64,000 nucleotides of DNA from assembly GCF_900188275.1 (NCBI RefSeq), contig NZ_FZNY01000001.1, positions 992,001-1,056,000 of the forward strand, given 5' to 3'. Origin of the DNA: Dokdonia pacifica. GTDB taxonomy: Bacteria; Bacteroidota; Bacteroidia; Flavobacteriales; Flavobacteriaceae. Made by a program: the position numbers and the translations under genes. The notes under the pieces are model-generated. The model did not search any database. It was not told the DNA's origin and saw nothing but the letters and a program-made list of their open reading frames with translations. Of the stretch, positions 51,807 through 60,982 are shown in pieces; position 1 is the first letter of the stretch, and every line of letters starts with the position of its first letter.

Positions 51807-54800
51807 TTAATGTTTTGATATGGTTAAATATGTTGTTATGTTATCAAAGCTTATTTCAAGCCCATCTGTTATTTTTTCTACTACTTCAAGAGAATCTGCT
51901 AGTGTTTCTGTTTTAATATACGCAGCATTATCTTTTACAGTTTGCTCAATAAGCGGTTCTTTTTGTAAAACAATATGAATACGATCTGTCACTTCATATC
52001 CAGAATCTTTACGTAAATTCTGAATACGATTCACCAATTCTCGTGCCACACCTTCTTTACGAAGTTCTTCTGTGATTGTAATGTCTAGTGCTACGGTCAT
52101 TCCATTCTGACTTGCTACTAACCAGCCATCTATATCTTGAGAAGAAATTTCTACATCACCCGATTCTAATGTAGTCATTTTTCCATTAATTTCTATCTCA
52201 ATTTTACCATCACGTTCAATTTTTGCAATTTCATCAGCCCCAAAACCTTGTATAGCACTAGCTATCAGCTTCATATCTTTTCCAAATCGAGGTCCTAAAA
52301 CTTTAAAATTAGGCTTAATTTGTTTAACTAAAATACCAGAATCGTCACTTATAAGCTCAACTTCTTTAACATTTACCTCCGATTTTATAAGATCTGCTAC
52401 CGCTAATATTTCTTCTTTATCAGTATCTGATAATACTGGAATCATAATACGTTGTAACGGCTGACGAACCTTAATTTTCTCTTTTGCACGAAGTGATAAT
52501 ACTAATGAACTGGCTGTTTGTGCCTTTTCCATCTTGTGCTCTAACGTGCTATCTATATAATTAGTATCACTTTTTGGAAAATGTGACAGATGTATACTAT
52601 CAAATTTTTCTTTTCCAGTAATGGCATTCAAATCTTTATAAAGTCTCTCCATAAAAAATGGAGCTACAGGCGCTGCTAGTTTCGCTACCTCAACAAGGCA
52701 CGTATAAAGGGTTTGATAAGCACTTATTTTGTCTGTACCATATGATCCTTTCCAGAATCTTCTACGGCTTAATCGCACAAACCAATTTGATAGATTCTCT
52801 TGTACAAACGTATCTATAGCTCTGGTCGCTTTTGTTGGCTCATATTCAGCATAGAACTTGTCTACTTTCCCTATAAGGGTATGTAATTCAGAAAGAATCC
52901 AGCGATCTATTTCTGGGCGTTCTGCAAAAGGTGTTTCTGCCTCTGCATAGGTAAAATTATCAAGGTTTGCATATAAAGCAAAGAAACCATACGTATTATA
53001 TAGAGTTCCAAAGAACTTACGTTTTACCTCTTCTATTCCTGCTAAATTAAACTTTAAATTATCCCATGGGTTTGCATTACTGATCATGTACCAACGTGTA
53101 GCATCTGGTCCATATGTGGCAAGTGTCTCAAATGGATCTACAGCATTACCAAGACGCTTAGACATTTTCTGTCCATTTTTATCAAGTACCAATCCATTAG
53201 ATACGACATTTTTATAGGCAACATCATCAAAAATCATTGTTGCAATGGCATGTAATGTATAGAACCACCCTCTGGTTTGATCTACCCCTTCTGCAATAAA
53301 ATCTGCTTTACGCCATGTATCTTCTACCAACTCTTTATTTTCAAATGGGTAGTGCCATTGTGCATACGGCATAGATCCAGAATCAAACCAAACATCAATC
53401 AAATCACTTTCACGCTTCATTGTTTGTCCAGATGGAGATACTAATACAATACGATCTACTACATTTTTATGAAGATCAACGAGTTCATAATTTTCTTCAC
53501 TCATATCATCAGACACAAATCCTTCAAAAGGATCGCTATCCATCACACCAGCAGTTATTGCTTTTTGAATGGCTTCTTGGAGTTCTTTTATAGATCCAAT
53601 AACCACCTCTTCTTTACCATCTTCGGTACGCCAAATAGGTAATGGAATTCCCCAAAAACGACTACGAGATAAATTCCAATCATTGGCATTGGCAAGCCAA
53701 TTTCCAAAACGACCTTCTCCTGTAGCCTTAGGTTTCCAATTAACACCAAGATTAAGCTCGTGCATACGATCTTTAAAATCGGTTACTTTGATAAACCAAG
53801 AGTCTAATGGGTAATATAAAACAGGTTTGTCTGTACGCCAACAGTGTGGATAACTGTGGACATATTTTTCTACTTTAAACGCTTTGTTTTCTTCCTTCAA
53901 ACGGATAGCTAACTCAACATCCATAGATTTTTCTGGAGCTTCCCCATCGGTATAATATTCATTTTTGATATACTTATTTCCAAATTCCTTCATTTCAGGA
54001 CGGAATCTTCCTTGAAGATCTACTAAGGGAACTAAATTATCATTCTCATCTTTAATTAATAATGGCGGCACTTCTGGAGATGCTTGTTTTGCTACCATAG
54101 CATCATCTGCTCCAAAAGTAGGTGCTGTATGCACAATACCTGTACCATCTTCGGTCGTTACAAAATCTCCTGCAATAACTCTAAAGGCATCTTGAGGATT
54201 ATCATGAGGTTGTACAAAATCAAATAGTTGTTCATAACGTAATTCTAAAAGATCAGCTCCTTTAAATTGGCGAGTTACGGTGTATGGTATTTTTTTATCG
54301 CCTGCATTATACGTTTCTAAGTCCGCTTTCGCGAAAGCGGTATCACCTCCAACTTCATAATATTTTCCTGTAAACTGCTTCCCTACGAGTGCTTTTGCTA
54401 GAATTACTTTAACAGGCTCAAATGTATATTGATTATACGTCTCTATAAGTACATATTCTATCTTCTTACCTACCGTAAGTGCTGTATTAGATGGTAATGT
54501 CCAAGGAGTTGTTGTCCAAGCTAGGAAATAGGTTTGCCCATCAGACAGTTCTTTTGCTAACGGATTTTCTCCTTGTGCCGTTATTTTAAATTGCGCAACA
54601 ACCGTAGTATCTGTAACATCTCTATAACATCCAGGTTGATTAAGTTCATGCGAGCTCAACCCTGTTCCAGCTTTTGGAGAATAGGGTTGTATGGTATATC
54701 CTTTATATAATAGGTCTTTAGAATAAATCTGCTTGAGTAGCCACCAAACAGTTTCCATATATTTAGACTTATAAGTGATATATGGATCTGTCATATCTAC

Positions 54801-55229
54801 CCAGTATCCCATCTTTTCCGTAAGATCATTCCAGATATCTGTATAACGCATCACAGCTTTTTTACAAGCTTCATTATACTCTTCGACAGTAATTTTTTTA
54901 CCAATATCTTCTTTGGTAATTCCAAGTTCTTTCTCTACTCCTAGCTCTACGGGAAGACCGTGTGTATCCCATCCTGCCTTACGTTTTACTTGAAAACCTT
55001 TCATGGTTTTATACCTTGGAAAGATATCTTTGATCGCACGTGCCAGTACGTGGTGTACTCCTGGCAATCCATTGGCAGAAGGTGGTCCTTCAAAAAAGAC
55101 ATAAGGGGTTGCGCCTTCACGAGTGGTGACACTCTTTTCAAAAACGTTATTTTCTTTCCAAAAGGCAAGAACCTCATCGGCTACTTGAGGAAGGTTTAAT
55201 CCTTTATATTCAGTGAACTTAGCGCTCAT
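51807..55229 (-). CDS. ileS: Isoleucyl-tRNA synthetase, type 2 with GxHH signature
   Basis: A 1140-residue class I synthetase that charges tRNA-Ile in the cytosol. N-terminal EGPPSANGLPGVHHVLAR carries the first signature as G57-V58-H59-H60, where most class I enzymes have HxGH. KMSKR is intact (VLDKNGQKMSKRLGNAVDP, near residue 685). Editing-domain and WAS/anticodon regions are present, and the C-terminus lacks a zinc finger, as in the eukaryote-like type 2 enzymes. Length above 1100 also fits type 2. The GxHH swap is known in some type 2 enzymes with extreme mupirocin resistance. Palindrome at 54327-54336, read as DTAFAKAD. Confidence 0.95.
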   Translation of the reverse strand: MSAKFTEYKGLNLPQVADEVLAFWKENNVFEKSVTTREGATPYVFFEGPPSANGLPGVHHVLARAIKDIFPRYKTMKGFQVKRKAGWDTHGLPVELGVEKELGITKEDIGKKITVEEYNEACKKAVMRYTDIWNDLTEKMGYWVDMTDPYITYKSKYMETVWWLLKQIYSKDLLYKGYTIQPYSPKAGTGLSSHELNQPGCYRDVTDTTVVAQFKITAQGENPLAKELSDGQTYFLAWTTTPWTLPSNTALTVGKKIEYVLIETYNQYTFEPVKVILAKALVGKQFTGKYYEVGGDTAFAKADLETYNAGDKKIPYTVTRQFKGADLLELRYEQLFDFVQPHDNPQDAFRVIAGDFVTTEDGTGIVHTAPTFGADDAMVAKQASPEVPPLLIKDENDNLVPLVDLQGRFRPEMKEFGNKYIKNEYYTDGEAPEKSMDVELAIRLKEENKAFKVEKYVHSYPHCWRTDKPVLYYPLDSWFIKVTDFKDRMHELNLGVNWKPKATGEGRFGNWLANANDWNLSRSRFWGIPLPIWRTEDGKEEVVIGSIKELQEAIQKAITAGVMDSDPFEGFVSDDMSEENYELVDLHKNVVDRIVLVSPSGQTMKRESDLIDVWFDSGSMPYAQWHYPFENKELVEDTWRKADFIAEGVDQTRGWFYTLHAIATMIFDDVAYKNVVSNGLVLDKNGQKMSKRLGNAVDPFETLATYGPDATRWYMISNANPWDNLKFNLAGIEEVKRKFFGTLYNTYGFFALYANLDNFTYAEAETPFAERPEIDRWILSELHTLIGKVDKFYAEYEPTKATRAIDTFVQENLSNWFVRLSRRRFWKGSYGTDKISAYQTLYTCLVEVAKLAAPVAPFFMERLYKDLNAITGKEKFDSIHLSHFPKSDTNYIDSTLEHKMEKAQTASSLVLSLRAKEKIKVRQPLQRIMIPVLSDTDKEEILAVADLIKSEVNVKEVELISDDSGILVKQIKPNFKVLGPRFGKDMKLIASAIQGFGADEIAKIERDGKIEIEINGKMTTLESGDVEISSQDIDGWLVASQNGMTVALDITITEELRKEGVARELVNRIQNLRKDSGYEVTDRIHIVLQKEPLIEQTVKDNAAYIKTETLADSLEVVEKITDGLEISFDNITTYLTISKH

Positions 55230-55339
55230 TTTATATGCTTTTAAATAAGGGAGCGAATTTACGGAATTTGAAGGAGAAATAATATACCGAATGTAGTTAA
55301 GAATACTAATAACAAATAGCGGTATCTTCTTTTAAAAAA

Positions 55340-55375
55340 CAAAACCTCTTTGAATTTGAATTCGAAGAGGTTTTG
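55340..55375 (-). terminator. Terminator of the lipoprotein gene at 55.4 kb
   Basis: CAAAACCTCTT (55340-55350) pairs with AAGAGGTTTTG (55365-55375); the loop region TGAATTTGAATTCG adds an inner GAATT/AATTC stem. On the minus strand a T6 run follows. It lies about 40 bp past the stop codon. Confidence 0.85.
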
Positions 55376-55415
55376 TAGTAGTTAAGAAATACTATTTTAA
55401 CACCAAAGAGTGTTT

Positions 55416-56489
55416 TTATTTATTGTCTAGTAAAACCTTTTTAAAATCTTGTATTGCTGCTATAGATCTTGTAGGGGGTGGTGTAAATGCATCATCATCA
55501 AATGAAATAGTCCCTGAACGACCGTTCCATTCCCAGACGCCTTGTACTCCAAAAGAAACATAACAACCAATTGCTGGATTTGCGCCCGTAAGATCAACAT
55601 TAAAAAGACCTACTGTTTCTCCGTTAGCATCACTTACCATGGTGCTTACACCTATAGAGTAAGAAGCATTTGTATCTCCAATAGCAAGTGTTTGGCCTTG
55701 AGCCCAAAATTCATTTCCAGATAGCGGATTATTTGGGTCTCCAAATCTGGCAAAGATGGGCGTAAATGTCTGAACAGAACCTACAAAACAACTCCAATCA
55801 AAAGGTTCCATCGTCATATCTGTAAACATAGCTCCCGTAGGTCCTACTGTACACGTTTGTGTCAGGACAGGTAATCCAATAATAGGATCTAAGGTACCGT
55901 CAGTCATTAAATCCCATGTGCCAGCAAATGTAGCATCACCAGTATCTACATAAGTACCTAGAGCAACATCGGCTCTTTGGTCACTTCGATCTTTAACTGT
56001 CTGAATATATCCTTCTTTTTCGTCTATTACAACATCTGTAGCAATTGGGTTGTTATAGTCTGAAACATCATAGACAAAAGATCCTCTTTCTCCAACAAAT
56101 GTTATTGCAGAAAAAGAGTTTTTAGATGATGCTCTTCCCATATTGGCAAAAAAGGAGAATTTATCATCAGTATTTGTAACAACAATCGCATTATACTTTC
56201 CATCGTTTTCAAGGTTTATCCATATTTTACCATGTATTTCAGTATCTGATGAAACAATAATCCCATGATACATTCCTTTAGCATTCGTATTAAATCTGGC
56301 TTCTGGTAGTGTCGTAATGGGATTAATTGCTCCTTTATACTCTCCACTTATCGCTGTAGATGCCTGTTGAGCAATTATAGTTTCTGTCGTAATATCAAAA
56401 TTTACAGTTATCGTTTCTGAAGGTATTTCATCATTACTACAAGAAAAACATATGGCTATTGCAAAAGCCCCTAAAATTAGTTTTTTCAT
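55416..56489 (-). CDS. Lipoprotein of a tandem paralogous pair (downstream copy)
   Basis: A 357-residue lipoprotein (CFSCSNDE; lipobox cysteine near residue 17). No family I recognise. It is clearly paralogous to the upstream gene: YHGIIVSSDTEIHGKIWINL against YHGIIVTLDTDIHGKIWVNI, GERGSFVYDVSDYNNPIA against GDRGSFDYDVSNIDKPVA, and SVKDR followed by the QRA motif in both. A mostly beta secreted domain with a recurring TWDLMTDG and WEWNGRSGTISFDD near the end looks like a duplicated-strand fold. The pair may be sandwiched by type-2 secretion or binding roles, but nothing is known. Confidence 0.7.
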   Translation of the reverse strand: MKKLILGAFAIAICFSCSNDEIPSETITVNFDITTETIIAQQASTAISGEYKGAINPITTLPEARFNTNAKGMYHGIIVSSDTEIHGKIWINLENDGKYNAIVVTNTDDKFSFFANMGRASSKNSFSAITFVGERGSFVYDVSDYNNPIATDVVIDEKEGYIQTVKDRSDQRADVALGTYVDTGDATFAGTWDLMTDGTLDPIIGLPVLTQTCTVGPTGAMFTDMTMEPFDWSCFVGSVQTFTPIFARFGDPNNPLSGNEFWAQGQTLAIGDTNASYSIGVSTMVSDANGETVGLFNVDLTGANPAIGCYVSFGVQGVWEWNGRSGTISFDDDAFTPPPTRSIAAIQDFKKVLLDNK

Positions 56490-56647
56490 ACTTCAAAGAA
56501 TAAATGTTAGAGTTAAAGCTAAATGTAACCATTACACATTGACTTATACATAATTCATATATTTTTCGATATTATTTAAAACAAATGCGATTATAACACA
56601 TAAATCCATATAGCCTCAGCGTTTTTTCTTACTAAATTAATATGCTA

Positions 56648-56682
56648 TAAAAAAACCTCCATAACATTGCTGTTATAGAGGT
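56648..56682 (-). terminator. Terminator of the upstream tandem lipoprotein gene
   Basis: ACCTCC-ATAACA pairs with TGTTATAGAGGT (one C-A mismatch) around TTGC at 56655-56682, followed on the minus strand by a T7 run. It lies about 26 bp past the stop. Confidence 0.85.
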
Positions 56683-56707
56683 GCTATATTTTTAGACTAT
56701 TTTATTT

Positions 56708-57751
56708 CTAATTGTTTGCTCTAAGCATTTCTTTAAATGCTTCATAATTTGCATTTTCTGAAGCTCTCATAGGAACATCAAATGGATCATCAAAACTAGA
56801 GGTACCTGTACGACCATTCCAAGTCCAGATTCCTTTTTGTCCGTCTATTGCTGTACATACTGAAGTTGGTGGATCTGCAAAATTATTATTATGGAATCCG
56901 TGATCTGCAAAGCTAACCCCATTAATATCTACCAATCCACTACTTTGTCCTAACCAATAGTTTAAGGTTGCATTCCCTAATAGAAATGATTGATCTTGTG
57001 CCCAAAACTCATTACGACCATTTGGCGTTGTCATAGGGTCTTCATGTAAAAATACTGGAGTGATAGGACCTGATGGAAGGAAGAAACAAGGGTAATCAAA
57101 TGTTTCAAAATCTGTATCTGAATATACATTCCCATTATTTGTAACTGTAATAACAACTTCTGTTAGATTAGGGAAATCAAACGCATCTGAATTTGTACTA
57201 CCATCGGTAATTAAATCCCAAGTTCCAGAGATAACGTTAGCTGGATCATCATTTGTTTCAAATGAACCTAATATTGCTGCCGCACGTTGCCCTGCTCTGT
57301 CTTTTACAGAGGCAATATGTCCTTGTTTTGAATCTATATTTACATTTAAAGCTACAGGCTTATCAATATTAGAGACATCATAGTCAAAAGAACCTCTATC
57401 TCCTGTAAAAGAAAACTTTGTATTGTCACGACTGGTTGGTATTCCTGAAAATCTAAACTTATCTCCTTCATTGGTAACAACCGTAGCATTATAATGACCG
57501 TCATTATTAATGTTTACCCAAATTTTACCGTGAATGTCTGTATCTAATGTTACAATAATTCCGTGGTAGAGACCATCTGTAGTAGTATTAAAGCTGCGGT
57601 TAGGCTCTGCCGTTGCTGGGTCAAAATCTATTTGCTCAATAGCTACCTCAAAATCTGTAGTAGTATCATTGCTTGTAATTATTTCTTCATCACTACATGA
57701 AGCAAAAAAAGCAGTTGCAAATACACTTAAAAGTAGGATTTGTTTTTTCAT
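56708..57751 (-). CDS. Lipoprotein of a tandem paralogous pair (upstream copy)
   Basis: A 347-residue lipoprotein (TAFFASCSDEEI; lipobox cysteine at 19). The mature half starts with DFEVAIEQIDFD and continues LYHGIIVTLDTDIHGKIWVNINNDGHYNATVV, FTGDRGSFDYDVSN, INSKQG-like IDSKQGHIASVKDRAGQRAAAILG, then GTWDLITDGSTNS and KGIWTWNGRTGTSSFDDP. The paralog 219 bp downstream shares these elements. Each gene has its own terminator, so the two are separate units that may be expressed under different conditions. No enzymatic motif is visible. Confidence 0.7.
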   Translation of the reverse strand: MKKQILLLSVFATAFFASCSDEEIITSNDTTTDFEVAIEQIDFDPATAEPNRSFNTTTDGLYHGIIVTLDTDIHGKIWVNINNDGHYNATVVTNEGDKFRFSGIPTSRDNTKFSFTGDRGSFDYDVSNIDKPVALNVNIDSKQGHIASVKDRAGQRAAAILGSFETNDDPANVISGTWDLITDGSTNSDAFDFPNLTEVVITVTNNGNVYSDTDFETFDYPCFFLPSGPITPVFLHEDPMTTPNGRNEFWAQDQSFLLGNATLNYWLGQSSGLVDINGVSFADHGFHNNNFADPPTSVCTAIDGQKGIWTWNGRTGTSSFDDPFDVPMRASENANYEAFKEMLRANN

Positions 57752-58132
57752 TTTACATATAATTTTAGTTTCAAAAAATCTTACGTAAATATAGAGTTAA
57801 TGGGTCTTTTTTTTATTTAAAAACAAACCGTATCTGCTTTTTAACAAATATGTGTTTTTTAGCCGATAAATATGCTTTTCAAAGAATTTTATGCTATACA
57901 AAGTAAGAATTATGCACCAAACATAAGAAAAAATTACGTTTTTACCGTAGCATCATTAAGGTTTTTTACTATTTATTAAAGTCATAAACTTCTATAAACG
58001 AACAATTAGCTACAAATAACACTCCGTTTTTAATCACATCTATAAATTAAAAATGCAAAGAAGATGAACTGTCAAAGCTCATCTTCCTTGCATAAAATAA
58101 GTATTACTTTTTAAGTATCTATTGCGTTTTAC
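57752..58132. other. Intergenic stretch without a gene
   Basis: About 380 bp, strongly AT-rich. It contains the terminator at 58053-58092 of the AhpD-like gene and a TATGTTTG match to the TAnnTTTG box (57918-57925, minus), about 170 bp before the lipoprotein start; I cannot say that it is used. No ORF or RNA gene is evident. Confidence 0.4.
58053..58092 (-). terminator. Terminator of the AhpD-like gene
   Basis: ATGCAAAGAAGATGA pairs with TCATCTTCCTTGCAT (one mismatch) around an 11-nt loop; the minus strand continues with a T5 run. It lies about 40 bp past the stop codon. Confidence 0.75.
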
Positions 58133-58723
58133 TTAAACGTGTTTTCCTACTTCAAAGCCGTGTTTTCCTAGATATTGATTTCCGCTTTCAATAGCATCTC
58201 CTTCTAATGTTGTTCCCATAGAGTCATTCCAGCGATTTAAATATCCAAATAAAGAGATAACGCCTAGCATTTCTACAATTTCACCCTCATCCCAATATTT
58301 ATATAACTCTTCTTTAATCTTATCATCTACCGCATTAGGTACTTGACTCGCAGCTAATGAGAAATCTAGAGCTGCTCTTTCTGCATCAGAAAAGGCAGCG
58401 TGTGTTCTATACTCCCATATATTATCTAGTTGCTCTTGTTCTGCTCCATAACGCTCTGCTGCTCGTATAGCATGAGCTTGACAGTAACGACATCCTGTTG
58501 CATTACTAGAAACCCAAGCAATCATACGCTTTAAGGCAGAGGTAACATTACCATGATTAGCCATTACAGCTTTATTAAGGTTTATAAATGCACGAGAAAT
58601 ATCTGGACGACGTTGCATCGTAAGTACAGAATTAGGACAAAACCCTAACGTCTCATTAAAGAATTCAGCAAGTTCTCTGGTTGTTTCATCATGTGCTGCA
58701 TTCAATGGTGTTACTAATGGCAT
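58133..58723 (-). CDS. AhpD-like carboxymuconolactone decarboxylase-family protein
   Basis: A 196-residue protein of the CMD/AhpD fold. The catalytic-site type motif CRYCQAH (CxxC followed by His) lies in SNATGCRYCQAHAIRAAERYG, the peroxidase-related pattern in which the two Cys act as an alkylhydroperoxidase or disulfide pair. No signal peptide is present, so it is cytosolic. It is divergent from OsmC, another thiol peroxide-resistance protein, across a 243-bp region with two palindrome copies, so the two may form a redox-stress pair. Confidence 0.85.
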   Translation of the reverse strand: MPLVTPLNAAHDETTRELAEFFNETLGFCPNSVLTMQRRPDISRAFINLNKAVMANHGNVTSALKRMIAWVSSNATGCRYCQAHAIRAAERYGAEQEQLDNIWEYRTHAAFSDAERAALDFSLAASQVPNAVDDKIKEELYKYWDEGEIVEMLGVISLFGYLNRWNDSMGTTLEGDAIESGNQYLGKHGFEVGKHV

Positions 58724-58792
58724 AGTTTTTTTATTTGTTGTGGTCGTAAAAATGAATTCTACCTCACAAGTGTTATTTTTTTATTTTTTTGC

Positions 58793-58807
58793 TTTCGCGA
58801 AAGCGTA
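58793..58807. repeat. Intergenic TTTCGCGAAA palindrome, GCGTA-extended
   Basis: TTTCGCGAAAGCGTA lies 70 bp upstream of the AhpD-like gene (minus strand), in the divergent interval with OsmC. One of two copies in this interval. Confidence 0.8.
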
Positions 58808-58893
58808 TAGCTAAATATAGCTCGTTTTTAAGACTTTTTATATATCATAAAAGCAGTATTTTTACACAGTATTTATAATACATATCTATTTTT

Positions 58894-58906
58894 TTTCGCG
58901 AAAGCA
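58894..58906. repeat. Intergenic TTTCGCGAAA palindrome
   Basis: TTTCGCGAAAGCA, 91 bp downstream of the previous copy and 61 bp before the OsmC start. Confidence 0.75.
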
Positions 58907-58966
58907 AGATAGGCATTTCCCTATCATTTTTGTACCTTCAATTCTTTAAAAAAAATCAAAAAAATA

Positions 58967-59401
58967 ATGGCATCACACACAGTAACTACCATCTATAAAA
59001 AAGAAATGCAATTTGAAACCGATAGCCCTACTGGTTACAAAACACTCATAGACACCTCTCCAGAAAATGGAGGTAACAATGACGGGATGGGGCCTAAAGC
59101 TCTTATGCTGTCTTCATTAGCTGGATGCACAGGTCTTGATATTGTTTTTGTCTTAAATAAAATGCGTGTTGCGGTTCCTGAATTTAAAATGGAAGTAAAA
59201 GGAGAACTCACCGAAGAACACCCAAAATATTATCATAAAGTTTGGTTAGATTATCACTTTTATGGAGATGATCTTGATGAAGCAAAAATTCAAAAAGCTG
59301 TAGACCTTTCTGAGAGCACATATTGTGGTGTTATGGAAATGTTTAGAAGATTTGCTACCTTAGAGGTTGGCGTGCATTTCCATAAAGCACCGCTCAACTA
59401 A
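58967..59401 (+). CDS. OsmC-family peroxiredoxin-like protein
   Basis: A 144-residue OsmC/Ohr-type protein. The two reactive cysteines lie in LSSLAGCTGLDIVFVLNKM and in ESTYCGVMEM, the positions of the peroxidatic and resolving Cys that reduce organic hydroperoxides. The length and no signal peptide fit a cytosolic dimer. It faces the AhpD-like gene across two palindromes. It is followed by a SPOR-domain gene after 18 bp on the same strand, so it may be the first of that group. Confidence 0.88.
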   Translation: MASHTVTTIYKKEMQFETDSPTGYKTLIDTSPENGGNNDGMGPKALMLSSLAGCTGLDIVFVLNKMRVAVPEFKMEVKGELTEEHPKYYHKVWLDYHFYGDDLDEAKIQKAVDLSESTYCGVMEMFRRFATLEVGVHFHKAPLN

Positions 59402-59419
59402 CTATAGCCCCTAATATTT

Positions 59420-60979
59420 ATGCGTCTTTTTTTTGCTTTATCGTCTTTACTTTTTGTCACTTCATTAACCGCACAAAATAGTAAAGCGTTTACGAGAATT
59501 AATGAATTTTATATTCATGGAAATACCCAAGTTATAGGTAATAATAATTTAAGTAAGCATAAAAGTAAAGCTATAGATGCTACCGATGAGTTTAATGATG
59601 AAACGAAGATGAAATATGTAGATATAGACAATGACGTATCTACATATAACTCTAGTAGTGCTAATCTTGTTATTCCTAATAGTGCTTCTATAAAATATGC
59701 TGCACTCTACTGGGCAGCTACTTATCCTACAGAAAAAGGAACGAAGGCTGTAAAAGGAAATCGTTATGTCTATAAAGCAAATGGAGAGCCTACTAGTGAT
59801 ATTCAGGAAATACAATTAAAAATTCCTGGTGCAGCTTACACTCCAATAAGAGGTAACTTAATTTATGATGGAAAACAAGGTTCTGTAAGAGGTGTTACTT
59901 CTAGTAGACCTTATACTTGCTATAAAGATATTACGGATCTTATAAAAAGCAATCAAACTGTTAATGGCACCTACAGTGTTGCTAATATCGCAGCTACACA
60001 AGGATATATTTCCGGAGGAAGTTCGGCGGGATGGATGTTATATGTTGTTTATGAAAATGAACAAGATCCGTTACAGTATATCACTACTTATAATGGCTTT
60101 AATCACATTAGTAAAAAAGGTGTAGAAATTAATTTTGGAAACTTTAAAGCTCCTGAAAAAACAGAAACAAAAACTGTTGTCACAGTAAGTGCTCTTGAAG
60201 GTGATAGTACTCTTAAAAAAGACCAAATGGCCATCTACTATCCCGAAGAACAAAAATTTGTAACCTTGGATAACGGTGTGAGAGCTTCTGACAATTTTTT
60301 TAATAGTAGCATTACAATAGACAACACCTATTATACAGATCGCAACCCAAATAGCAAAAACACCCTAGGTTTTGATATTGCTAGAATTGCCATTCCTAAT
60401 GAAGTAAATACCAGTATCGCAACGAGCACTTCTGGTTTTAAATTACAATTCAAAACACGTTCAGATAGGTATTATATCTATTTTGCCGCTTTTCAAACCA
60501 CTCTTAATAAATCTGAAGTAGAAACGACACCCGTGCTTACAGAAGAAGAGCCCATCGTTGAAGTATCTACACCTGAAGCAGAAGAACCTATCATAGAAAT
60601 AGCCGAAGAAAAAGAGGAAGTATCTATTGCCCAAGAACAACCAAAAGAATCTCAAGAACTTCCTAAAGAAACAGTCACTCCTATTGATGATGCATTAGTA
60701 GAAATTATTGACAAAAAACCAACGAATGTCCCCAATGTTTTAAGGGGTTATTACATGATCTCTAATGTTTTTTCTTCAAAAACAAATGCCGAAAATTGGG
60801 CCGAAAAACTAAAAAACAAAAACATACAATCTACTATCTTTCAACGTCCAGAAAACAACTTCTACTATGTTTCTATAGGAAATAGTGAAGATCCAGTACT
60901 ACTATATGAAGTTTTAAAGAAAATGAGAAAAGATCAAGACTTAAAAGATACTTGGATACTCAAAATAAATATCCAGTAA
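59420..60979 (+). CDS. Secreted SPOR-domain protein with acidic linker
   Basis: A 519-residue protein, signal peptide to about residue 20 (LFVTSLTAQN). Residues 25-365 form a mostly beta domain (YAALYWAATYPTEKGTKAVKG, SSAGWMLYVVYENEQDP, NGVRASDNFFNSSI, KLQFKTRSDRYYIYFAAFQTT) that I do not recognise with confidence; related ones are seen in other Bacteroidota surface proteins. A linker of about 60 residues is Glu/Pro-rich (EEEPIVEVSTPEAEEPIIEIAEE). The C-terminal 75 residues are a SPOR fold (GYYMISNVFSSKTNAENWAEKLKNK), which usually binds bare-glycan septal peptidoglycan. RecJ follows 3 bp later. Confidence 0.72.
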   Translation: MRLFFALSSLLFVTSLTAQNSKAFTRINEFYIHGNTQVIGNNNLSKHKSKAIDATDEFNDETKMKYVDIDNDVSTYNSSSANLVIPNSASIKYAALYWAATYPTEKGTKAVKGNRYVYKANGEPTSDIQEIQLKIPGAAYTPIRGNLIYDGKQGSVRGVTSSRPYTCYKDITDLIKSNQTVNGTYSVANIAATQGYISGGSSAGWMLYVVYENEQDPLQYITTYNGFNHISKKGVEINFGNFKAPEKTETKTVVTVSALEGDSTLKKDQMAIYYPEEQKFVTLDNGVRASDNFFNSSITIDNTYYTDRNPNSKNTLGFDIARIAIPNEVNTSIATSTSGFKLQFKTRSDRYYIYFAAFQTTLNKSEVETTPVLTEEEPIVEVSTPEAEEPIIEIAEEKEEVSIAQEQPKESQELPKETVTPIDDALVEIIDKKPTNVPNVLRGYYMISNVFSSKTNAENWAEKLKNKNIQSTIFQRPENNFYYVSIGNSEDPVLLYEVLKKMRKDQDLKDTWILKINIQ

Positions 60980-60982
60980 TCT

